From contig JAPDRO010000001.1 in NCBI GenBank assembly GCA_030247885.1, positions 496,001-560,000 of the forward strand: a stretch of DNA of 64,000 bases. The letters run 5' to 3'. The DNA comes from Taxawa tesnikishii (nom. ined.) (lineage: Eukaryota; Ascomycota; Dothideomycetes; Dothideales). The notes under the pieces were generated by a model that was given only the letters and a program-made list of their open reading frames with translations, did no database searches and was not told the origin of the DNA. Positions 11,454-20,423 of this stretch are shown here, in pieces. The number at the start of each line of letters is the position of its first letter. Positions within the stretch are counted from its first letter, which is position 1. A program made the translations under genes and the position numbers.

Positions 11454-12450
11454 TGTGACGGACAGGTGGATGTGCGTCAGAGGCTTCGGGATGCTGCAAG
11501 AAGATGTGATGATACAGCGCGAGAAGGGTCTTTTGTTACTGCCAGACAGATAGAGAGCGAAAAGGGGAAGGAAGAGCAGAAGAGAGAGGGTATTTGAACA
11601 TGAGCTTAATAGGCGCGGCTGCCATTATCGTTGGCGGCAAGGGCAATGCTACACCCCACATCACATCACATCACATCAGGAAGCTACGCGTATAATGTGC
11701 CTGGTGGCTGGCTGCTAAATGTGCGTGCTTGCGACGTTGGACGAAGTCTTGGAACAAGGCTTGGTACATGTTCGGTCGCGCTGCAACAACTTTCTTCCAC
11801 GCCACACCAGCCGGGAATGACTTTTCCCCTCAACGACGTCTTCCCAAACAAACCGGAAGTATCCGTGTCTATGAAAGCCTGGCGTGTCCAGCTCGCGACC
11901 GAGATCGAGATGCGAAGAAGGTGAAGATCATTGGGCTCTGTATGCAGAGACTGAAACCGCTTTTCATTCACCAGACCGTAAATGGAGGGTTCCTACCCGA
12001 CTGACCCGTTCGTTGCAAAGAGGGCTGTGAGACAACACTGCGAACGTGTCCATTGTATCATCATAGCACGTTCTCAGCCATCATGTCTTCTCCTTCAGTA
12101 GCGGGTGACTCAAATCTTCTGCAAGTGGCCTCTGTGCGTCTAATGGCTACTAAGATACTGTTCGCAAGCACTATGTATCCTCAGAGGCGCTAGAAGAATG
12201 CGCGAGATGCTCACAAGCTGTCCCAGTAGCATGCCTTTACCCTAAGCGTGACCGCCGATCACTCATGAGCTCATGAGCTGTTTGAGCGCATGCAAAAACT
12301 TTGTGGTGGCTCCACATTCATATCAAAATCAAAACCATTCATGGAGGAGAGAATTGGAACCGGCAAGTAGAGCGCCTTCTAACCCGGTGGCCTTGTCGTC
12401 AATAAATCCATATATACATGTGCATCTGTAAATGCAAGTCTTCGATCCAT
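11454..12450. other. Intergenic, qutC 5' flank and qutD 3' flank
   Basis: About 1 kb with no supported gene. It must contain the qutC promoter, since qutC starts at 11453 and is transcribed leftward. A short pentamer repeat (CACAT units) lies at about 11657-11678, and a direct repeat of ATGAGCTC at about 12264-12279. I found no clear QutA site. Confidence 0.45.
11657..11678. repeat. Short CACAT pentamer microsatellite
   Basis: About four tandem copies of a CACAT/ATCAC unit, roughly 200 bp upstream of the qutC start. It is too short to mean more than a simple repeat. Confidence 0.7.
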
Positions 12451-14258
12451 CTAAGCCTCTTCAACGCTTTCGTAGTGTCCAATCTTCTCCTTTGCCACGT
12501 CCAAACCCGCCGTCTCCGCATTGTGTCTGAACTCTTCCTCGCGCTCGTGCACCTCGCGCATGACGATCGTGTGCGCCGTGCGCGTGGGCTTGATCTCGAA
12601 CAGACGGTCCATTGATTCGAGTGGGACACCCTTGGTCTCCGGAACGAGGAACCAGACGAAGATGATGCTCAGAATCATCATGCTGGCGAAGAAGAAGTAC
12701 ACACCGCAGCCGGACGGACCCATGGTCTCGAACATCTGCGAAGCTGTCAGTTGGAGGAATCAGACGAGGGCGCGAATGACTCTGCACGTACCTGAGGGGT
12801 GAAGCGAGAGATGATGAAGTTCCAAAACCAGTTGTTCGCTGCCGCAGATGCCTGACCCAGTGCTCTGGTGTTGTTGTCAAACATCTCAGAGTTCAACACC
12901 CAGGGTGTGCCATTCCACGATGGGGTGTAAAAGGCGGTCCAGAGGTAGAAGAAGAAGATGGCCGCGATGCCACCAGAAGACAGCTCGGTGTGGGTTGCAG
13001 ATGCTTTTACAGGGTTCTTCAGAATGTATGCGCCAATGATCCACATGCAGATCGATCCGCCAGCTGCTCCACCGAGGAGCAGCCACCTTCTGCCCAACCG
13101 ATCAATGAGGAAGAAAAGCCAGACGAAGGTAAGAACCGTCTTCACGACACCGAAAATGCCCGTCTGATAAAGGCTTCGTGTCAGTAAGACGAACGACTAA
13201 CATTCTGGGGTTGCAAGGACTCACTGTGAGGAACGATGTGTTGGTACCCTGGATGCCGATAGATTTGAACACGGTAGGAGAGTAGTAGTTGATGGCGTTG
13301 ATTCCAGAGCCGTTCTGCCATAGAAAGAGCATGCCACCCAAGAAGAAGCGCCACTGTACGCGACGGTTGCCGCCTACAGCCTTGAACGGCTGCCAGAACC
13401 CAAGGCCGACGGTTGCGGACTGCTCCTCGAGGGCGGCATCGATGAACGCAACCTCCTCGACAATGTACAGGTCGTCGGTGTTGAGGTTGCGGATCCAGCA
13501 GAGGTTGCGCAGTGCCTCCTCGCGCCTACCCTTGAGGAAGAGCCAACGGGGGCTTTCGTGGATCCAGAAGGCACCGATGAGTAACAGACCGCCAGGGATG
13601 AGCTGGACAGCGAACGGAATGAGCCATTGTGCGTGGTTGGACGGAAGGGTCTCGGAGATTCCGTAGTTGATCCAGAATCCTACCAGACCGCCTATTTGCC
13701 AGCCAGCTTCGTAGATACCGACCAAACGACCGCGGACTGCGGGAGGAGCGATTTCAGATATGTAGATGGGTACCTGCAGTATGGTTAGCTACAGGCCGAC
13801 TTTACAGATCCCGATGCCGTTGAACCTACGATCATAGAAGTTCCGCCCACGGCGATACCGGCGAGAACTCTTCCAGCATAGATGGGTCCGAGTCCACGCT
13901 CTCCACTGGCGGCCAACATGATGCCAGCACCGATCATGAAGACGACGGAGAAGATCCACAAGCTCTTCTTGCGGCCGAGGTAGAAGGCGGATGCATAGGC
14001 GAAGAACGATCCAAAGAAGGCGCCGGCTTGGTAAACAGATACGATGTTGGCCTTGACGAGGGCGAGGTGAGTGGCCGACATCTTGGCGAAGCCAAATTCC
14101 TTGGTGAAAGAGGGAAGCGCCAGGGTTGTTCCGATGAAGGCGGAGTCGTATCCAATCATACAGGAAGCGAACGAAGCAACGGCAGCGCAAGCATAGACAC
14201 GCCAGTTGTAGACGGCCGAAGGCGTCGGCCTGTCCTCGACAAGAGTGAGGAAACCCAT
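12451..14258 (-). CDS. qutD: Quinate permease QutD/QA-Y (MFS sugar-transporter family)
   Basis: Plasma-membrane proton-coupled quinate transporter with 12 expected membrane helices. The start MGFLTLVEDRPTPSAVYNW is the typical QutD N-terminus, followed by GYDSAFIGTTLALPSF. Sugar-transporter signatures are present: YLGRKKSLW, GRVLAGIAVGG, PPAVRGRLVGIYEAGWQIGG, ESPRWLFLKGR, QNGSGINAINYYSP, the LIDRLGRRW loop and PETKGVPLESMDRLFE near the C-terminus. Three short introns (near 13.8, 13.2 and 12.75 kb) separate exons that join in frame, with no frame break. The family has about 530-545 residues, and this copy is full length. It faces away from qutB across a shared promoter. Confidence 0.93.
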
Positions 14259-15010
14259 GACGGTGTCGTTTCCTGAACGGATGGACGAAGGAGAGGGTAC
14301 TGTCGAGTATAGAAATGTTGGTCCTCAGGTCGCTAGGCGAGGAAGACTTCAAGACACGCTGAGGGCAAGAAGACAACTATACCAGACTCCCGGGGAGAAC
14401 GGAGGACGATGATAGAGGTTAAGTAGTCAGTTGAAACCTTCTCCATGGGGCCCCAGTTCTGCGCATGCAAGCCACGACAATGGTTATTGGGTGTGGTGAG
14501 ATTGGATGCCCAGACGAACCTGGAACACCCGTGACGCTGTTCATCAGGGCTGGAAGAGTTTTCAAGCACGCTCAACACCCTGGCACGCCCCAGCTCCGTT
14601 ACACCCTCCATGGTCCGAAAGGGTAAGGTTGGAGGTGGGCATCTGCGGAGACGAAGATCTGGCTGCTCTCAACTTCTCACTTCTCACCCGTGCCCCGCGA
14701 TGGCGCCGAGTCCGGAAAAAGACTCTTCCCTGCCTCCACCGCGGAAGTCTGGAGGCCGAGCATGAAGCATGACCCGGCCTGTACTAGAACCGAAGATGGA
14801 TCGGCTTCTATCCTTAAGTTGGTAAGTGTTCGATCCGAAAACCTCAGCTGGAGTCCGTCCCGTTGATGTTATTACCTTTGCTACCGGACAGCTGAGAGTG
14901 TTCCTCTTTTTCTTTTCTTCTTGTTTCTATCTCACTCTGCTATAGTTAAGGAGAACAATTCCCATCCCTCGACCGTCTGTCCGTATAGTAAACACGTTAT
15001 CAGATCAAGC
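14259..15010. promoter_or_regulatory. Divergent qutD-qutB promoter region
   Basis: This 752 bp gap separates the start codons of permease and dehydrogenase, the first two steps of the pathway. A near-match to the QutA site lies at 14820-14836 and a pyrimidine-rich tract at about 14901-14938 precedes the qutB start, as is common before fungal transcription starts. No coding sequence is supported. Confidence 0.6.
14820..14836 (+). promoter_or_regulatory. Possible QutA/QA-1F binding site
   Basis: TGGTAAGTGTTCGATCC compares with consensus GGRTAARYRYTTATCC: positions 2-11 match without a gap, and the right end GATCC would match with one extra base between halves. It is about 175 bp upstream of qutB and 560 bp upstream of qutD. 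It is the best candidate in the cluster but imperfect. Confidence 0.35.
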
Positions 15011-16072
15011 ATGCAATACCAGACCGAAGTCAACATGCCGACTGACCCTGCACCGTCGTCGGAGCATTTGGAAGGCGTGGGCTACCTGTTCGGCTATCCA
15101 ATCGCTCATTCCATGTCCCCCTTGATGCATCAAACAATCTTCAACAGCAGAGGCTGGAACTGGTCTCAGCTATTCCTCGAATCGAGAGACCTGTCTCTTT
15201 TCATCAGATTGATGGACGATCCCAGATTCTTCGGTAGGTCTACCTTCACAAAACACACATGACCGAATGCGGCAATTGACAGGCGCTAGGTGCTTCCGTC
15301 ACTATGCCACACAAACTGGCGATACTCCCACATCTGGACCAGCTGACACCAGAAGCCGAAGCAGTCGGCGCGTGCAACACTATCTTCGTTCGCAAGGATG
15401 GATCGAAGCGCATGCGCATAGGTACGAACACGGACGTAATAGGAATCCGCGAGGCCTTTTATCAGAATGTTTCCAATCCCGACGAGGTATTCCACGGACG
15501 GCCTGGCTTGGTAGTAGGTGGCGGTGGCGCCGCTCGGTCTGGCGTCTATGCACTCAAAAATTCATGAAGTGCGACAAGGTGTATCTCGTCAACCGTGACA
15601 AGGCTGAAGTCGATGCTGTCATCTCGTGGTGTGCGGCCCACGGCTACGGCGACGGCCTCGTACACGTCGAAACTGCTGAGCAAGCGGAGAGTCTGGAAGG
15701 CCCGGGTGCTATTGTGAGCTGCATCCCAGATTTCGCACCAGTGACAGAGGTCGAAAAGGAGGCACGGAGGGCGCTCAAGGCTTTCCTGACCAAAGCACAC
15801 AAAGGTGCTATTCTGGAGGTGAGTGATGACCATCCCTAGCGCAGCTATGCAGTGCTAACAATACCGTTCTAGATGGCCTATCATCCGGCCCCTGGACAAC
15901 AATTGCAGAGATCTCCCAACAGGCAGGCTGGAAGGTGATACTAGGAACCGAAGCTATGATCTACCAAGGTCTCGAGCAGTCCAGGCACTGGACGCAGCAG
16001 GATGTTTCAAATGACGAGGTAAAGAAGGTGAAAGAAGCTATTGCGCAGCAACTGAGTAAATCGCATCTGTGA
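15011..16072 (+). CDS. qutB: Quinate/shikimate dehydrogenase QutB/QA-3
   Basis: NAD-dependent oxidation of quinate to 3-dehydroquinate and of shikimate to 3-dehydroshikimate. The N-terminal substrate domain has [17 protein letters not shown] and VTMPHK; the latter Lys is the catalytic lysine of the family. GTNTDVIGI follows, then the nucleotide-binding [25 protein letters not shown] and the C-terminal [12 protein letters not shown]. Intron 1 starts at about 15232 with acceptor CTAG at about 15289; intron 2 is at about 15819-15872. Two frame breaks lie at an A run (15556-15560) and a C run (15889-15892). One added base in each restores [13 protein letters not shown] and [13 protein letters not shown]. 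Start [10 protein letters not shown] is chosen; MPTDPAPSS downstream is an alternative. Confidence 0.93.
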
Positions 16073-16269
16073 AGGAGTATGCAAAGGTGATCACGGAATA
16101 CTCCGCTTGGGTTTCTAGCCATCGGTTGTACGTTAAGGGCAAAGGCGTCGCATGGACATGGCTGAGCTGTGGGGGTTATGGATAGATTGCTCATTGACCA
16201 AGAACAAATCAGACGATAGGACAACGAAAGTTGTCTGCCTCGCACTGAGAGTATAAACCAGCCTCGAGC

Positions 16270-17654
16270 CTAGACTCCGGGCCTCGAATAGTCAAGGTGA
16301 CGCACTCTGTGCCAGACTTCCCTTATTGTCCTCTCCTGTCCCTGGCGAGCAGTCTCATGCGGGGATGGACCAGCTGGTCTGATGGCCAGGTACAAACGAC
16401 TCCCCAGCTTAGCGTCTTCAATGGCTGCCGTTCCCGGATCAGGCGGTGGGTTGGCCGTTGTGACGAGGCCGCCAGCCTCTTCCAGAAGGCATATTCCTGC
16501 GGCCACGTCCCTGGAAGGTTTAGTCAAGTGCAAGTGCTCGTCATGCGATGATCCCACTCACCATTCCCAGCAACCGCCCTCCCACCAGATATCAAATGCA
16601 CCCATGGCGCAGTAGGCCAGATCCATCGTCGCGCTGAGGCTAATCGTGAGAGCTTGCATAGTACGGAAAAGAACATTACCACTGACCTGCCAAGGGACCG
16701 TACGCCGTGGACCATGCCTCCTTTTCCGTTCCTCCCACCAATCTCCGCCGCCATGTTGACGAAGCTCTCCACTTTGCGGTGGAGATTGCCATCCGGCCGA
16801 TCTCTCCGGTCTTTGCCCCATTCACAAGAGAACACGCAGCCCTTGGGCGCATTTTCCGGCATGGGTGGAATCGGGTTTCTCACTAGGGGCAGTTGCTGGC
16901 CTTCGTTCAGAAAAGCACCTTTACCTTTGCATGCGGAGAACAACTGGCGAAGGAAAGGGGCGTTGATGACGCCGATCACTGCCTTCCCCCACGACGAATG
17001 CAATGGACACGCAAAACATGGGAAAGAGGTGCGTGTAGTTGACCGTTCCTAGACGTAGTCAGATTTTGTAGGCGTACGGCATCTTGAGGAGCTGTACCAT
17101 CGAGTGGATCAACACACCATGTAGGCTCGCCGCCAATCAGATAGTCTTTAGAAGCTCCTTTGGAGTATGTTTCCTCGCCAACGAATCTGCGTGGGCGTAC
17201 AGTACTCAGCCGACCGAGTTCCCAGGATTTACGAGGGGTTATCGTACGGGTCCTACGTACTTGTGGAAGGGGTAGCGCTCCAAGATTGACTGTTTGATGA
17301 ATGCTTCGACGTCTGTGCAACGGTCAGCCTGCAGCCACTTTCATCGCTTGCCTTTCTTCGGTATCTCGTCTCTCTAACGAGGTGAGAACACACCATAAGG
17401 TGAACATGGATAAACAAGCAACCAAGGTATGGGATGAACTAATCGGAGAGCGGGCAGACCGGATGCAGAAGAGAACACTTACCCTCGTCCGTTTGTGTGA
17501 CAATATCTACAGCGCTCTCTTTTTCTTGATGATCCTGTGTGCCACCTCCGTACCGAGACTCGGCAGCTTCGAGGAGCATACGGCCTGCATCTTTGCCAAG
17601 CTGCACGGCAAAGGCGTAGATGTCTGAGAGCTCTTGAGCGCTGATGTCCGCCAT
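16270..17654 (-). CDS. qutG: QutG/QA-X, inositol-monophosphatase-like quinate cluster protein
   Basis: Member of the metal-dependent inositol monophosphatase superfamily found in fungal quinate clusters; its role in quinate use is not settled. The start MADISAQELSDIYAFAVQLG is typical. The metal-binding motifs are present: VDIVTQTD (with EE in FVGEETYS), then CVDPLDGT across an intron to VNYTH, and WEWDVAAG near the C-terminus. VHGVRSLG joins across an intron to SATMDLAYCAMGAFDIWWEGG. Four to five short introns, all in frame, and no frame break seen. It is divergent from qutE over a 388 bp promoter. The family is clear and the motifs needed for phosphatase chemistry look intact. Confidence 0.9.
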
Positions 17655-18042
17655 GATCTTGCTTTGACGAGGCTTCCGGTCTAACTGTTCACGCTCTGGA
17701 GCACGACAGAACCGCAGGAGGCGCAGAAGGCCGCCGGTTGCCGTTTAGATAATCCAACATGTTTCCATGCGCCATCATTGCACAACTCGTCGCCCACAAA
17801 AGGTATTGCAACAACACGGGAAAGACTTCAGCCGGACGGCGCGCGCACGCTGAACTTTCCGCGGGCACGAACAACCAGAAGCCGAAGAACCGGCCACGTG
17901 ATATAACGGGCCTCACAGCGACGGTAAGGTGCATGTGCAGTATGTATGGCCATGCTCACTGATAGGCTTGTCTGAGGAAGCAACATTCTTCACGTTGAGA
18001 AACCTCACCAACTAGACCGACCAGTCACATCACCGTCTCAAA
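17655..18042. promoter_or_regulatory. Divergent qutG-qutE promoter region
   Basis: A 388 bp spacer between the start codons of qutG (leftward) and qutE (rightward). The arrangement implies shared control. I found no good match to the QutA consensus, and no coding sequence. Confidence 0.5.
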
Positions 18043-18575
18043 ATGGCACCCAAATCCATCCTTTTGATCAACGGACCCAACCTCAACCTCCTCGGAACAC
18101 GAGAGCCAAACATTTACGGCCATGAGACACTCTCCGATGTCGAGAACGCCGCGGTCGAGCAGGCAAAAGCGCTCTCGATCGAACTCGCGACATTCCAGTC
18201 CAACCACGAAGGCGCAATCATCGACCGCATTCATGCCGCGCGAGGAGACTGCGACTTCATCATCATCAATCCGGGCGGACTCACACACACGAGCGTAGCG
18301 CTGCGCGATGCGCTGGCCGGGGTGGCTATCCCTTTCATCGAGTGAGTGCGCTCCCCTTCAGCATCGAGCAGCTGTCTGTTCTTGGAAGGAGAAGATCTCT
18401 GATCTGTCCAAGGTGTCACATCTCGAACGTCCACGCGAGGGAGGAGTTCCGCCACAAGTCGTTTCTGAGCGACAAGGCGGTGGCTGTCATTGCGGGCTTG
18501 GGGACTTTTGGGTACAGGGCAGCGATCGACTTTGTCCACAGAAGGTTCGAAGCGGAGGAAAAGGCCAGATTGTAG
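18043..18575 (+). CDS. qutE: Catabolic type II 3-dehydroquinase QutE/QA-2
   Basis: Dodecameric enzyme converting 3-dehydroquinate to 3-dehydroshikimate, 153 residues, the usual size. Family motifs are complete: [18 protein letters not shown] with the catalytic Tyr, [32 protein letters not shown], and [15 protein letters not shown] with the catalytic His in the preceding segment region. One intron (18342-18412, 71 bp) splits the codon before CHISNVH. The reading frame is clean. It is a different fold from the dehydroquinase-like domain of QutR. Within the cluster it supplies the middle step between qutB and qutC. Confidence 0.95.
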
Positions 18576-18974
18576 ACCGTCGTCTGAGACAGGTGCAACA
18601 CCGTGACACGAACAAACAGCCACCGGTTTGCATTCCGCCAGCACCGTCGCCTGGTTCATCCCTCAGAGGTACGTATACAGCTGAGACGGACAGTGTTTGC
18701 AATCGTATACAGAGAATAATGAAGCCCCTTGCCCTTCCGCTCGCTGCCGACATCAGTCTCCGTGGTACCCGATGTGGGGAGGGGCAAGCGGGGAGTTCGA
18801 GACTGTTTGTCTCGGCCTAGACAACGTGTGCGGTATTCGTTCCATCTCCTTTACTAATTCATATCTTTCAATTCCTCTCAGTTTTCCTATATATAGGTTG
18901 CGAAGCTGTACCAGCGTTCCCAAAATCCTCCTTACAGATCGAACACTTCTTTCCATACCTACCGTACATTCACC
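18576..18974. other. Intergenic, qutE 3' flank and dioxygenase promoter
   Basis: About 400 bp. A TATA-like CTATATATAGG lies at about 18888-18898, some 80 bp upstream of the dioxygenase start. No gene is supported, and no QutA-site match was seen. Confidence 0.5.
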
Positions 18975-20111
18975 ATGGATCCCTCCGAAGTAGACATCCC
19001 GCTATTGAAGGACCTTACAATTGACAACATCACCGAGAATGTCCACAGGATCAACTCGAGATGTCCGGATCCTCGTCTGAAGTATCTGCTGGAACGATTG
19101 GTCACCCATGTCCACGATTTCGCACGGGAAACCAGATTGAGCACGAAGGAATGGATGGCAGCCATCCAATTCCTGACCCAAGTCGGGCAGATCTGCACCG
19201 ACGTGCGGCAGGTGTGTTAAGCCCCCTCCATCCACCCTGGCGAGCAAGTCCAGACGACTGACCGGGCAAAACGTTTCGATCAGGAATTCATCCTCCTGTC
19301 CGACGTGATCGGCCTCTCCCTCCTCGTGGACAGCATCGACCACCCCAAGCCCCCGCCAGCACCGAGGGCACCGTCCTGGGCCCCTTCCACACCCACGAAG
19401 CCGAGGACGAACCCAATGGTGGCACCATCTCACACGACCCCGACGGCGAGGCATGCCTCGTCCTTTGCACGGTCAAGGACACGGCCGGCAAGCCGATCCA
19501 GGGCGTCAAGATTGACATTTGGGAGACGGACAGCAAGGGCTTCTACGACGTCCAGTACGCCGACCGAAAGGGACCCGACGGCCGGGCGGTCATGAAGAGC
19601 GACGCCGAGGGCGCCTTCTGGTTCAAGGCGATCGTGCCGGTGCCGTACCCGATCCCGCACGACGGGCCGGTCGGGAAATTGCTCAAGAAGCTCAAGAGAC
19701 ATCCCTACAGACCCAGTCACATGCACTTCATGTTCGAGAAGGAAGGCTACGATCACCTCATCACGTACGTACATGGCCCCGGCCCCCAGCGGGCTGAGCT
19801 GAGAAAGGAAGCGCACAGTGTGAACTGACGATGATGGCAGCGCACTGTATCTGCGGAACGACCCTTACGAGACATCGGACGCCGTCTTCGGAGTCAAGGA
19901 GTCGTTGCTTATTGACTTGGGCACCGTGAGCGCGGAGCAAGCGAAGGAGTACGGCGTCAAAGAGGGAGGAAAGCTCATCACTTACGATTTCGTCCTCGTG
20001 ACGGATGACGAGTCCAAGAAGCTGAGGGAAGACGAGGCCATGGCTGCGATGGAGAAATTGGGCAGGAGGATGAAGCTTTACGACGGATTGCCCGTGCCAG
20101 ATGTCGATTAG
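18975..20111 (+). CDS. Intradiol ring-cleavage dioxygenase (catechol/hydroxyquinol 1,2-dioxygenase type)
   Basis: Non-haem Fe(III) enzyme that opens ortho-dihydroxylated aromatic rings, about 330 residues. The N-terminal dioxygenase_N domain (ITENVHRINSRCPDPRLKYLLERLV, shown here in part) is followed by the catalytic beta domain. Iron ligands can be placed: Tyr in GFYDVQY, Tyr in PVPYPIPHDGPVG, and the two His of SHMHFMF. Introns: about 19210-19284 and near 19766-19840. One frame break at a C run (19350-19354); one more C gives PKPPASTEGTVLGPFHTH. The motifs fit fungal hydroxyquinol or catechol 1,2-dioxygenases best. Protocatechuate, the product of QutC, is tempting from context but not proven. 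It sits next to qutE at the end of the cluster. Confidence 0.9.
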
Positions 20112-20423
20112 CGACCAATCTGGTGGAGCTGCCGAGTTTGGCCCGCGACGATTGTGCATGTCTGGCATCCTTCAAACTCGTCGTTGTACGCGTTCATAAG
20201 CCATTGGATTCCACAAGATGAAGCGAGTCGATATTGGTACAGCAAGGGCCAAAAGTCTCATGGACCGTATGATACATGAAAGGCCGAGATTGGGGTATCA
20301 CTGCTCAAAGCATCCGACATCTTCTTGAAAACCCTCATAATACCATTCCATCCATAGAGAACCGTCTCGATCGTACAGCGTCACGGAGAGAAATCTGTCG
20401 CATGCTTGATTCCCGACTGCCCG
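20112..20423. other. Short convergent spacer
   Basis: About 310 bp between the stops of the dioxygenase and the Cid1-like gene, which converge. Nothing beyond probable 3' UTRs is visible. Confidence 0.5.

Noticed and set aside
15011-16072. qutB as a pseudogene because of two frame breaks
   Set aside because: Both breaks are single-base losses in homopolymers, like those in essential genes nearby, and the protein is otherwise fully conserved.
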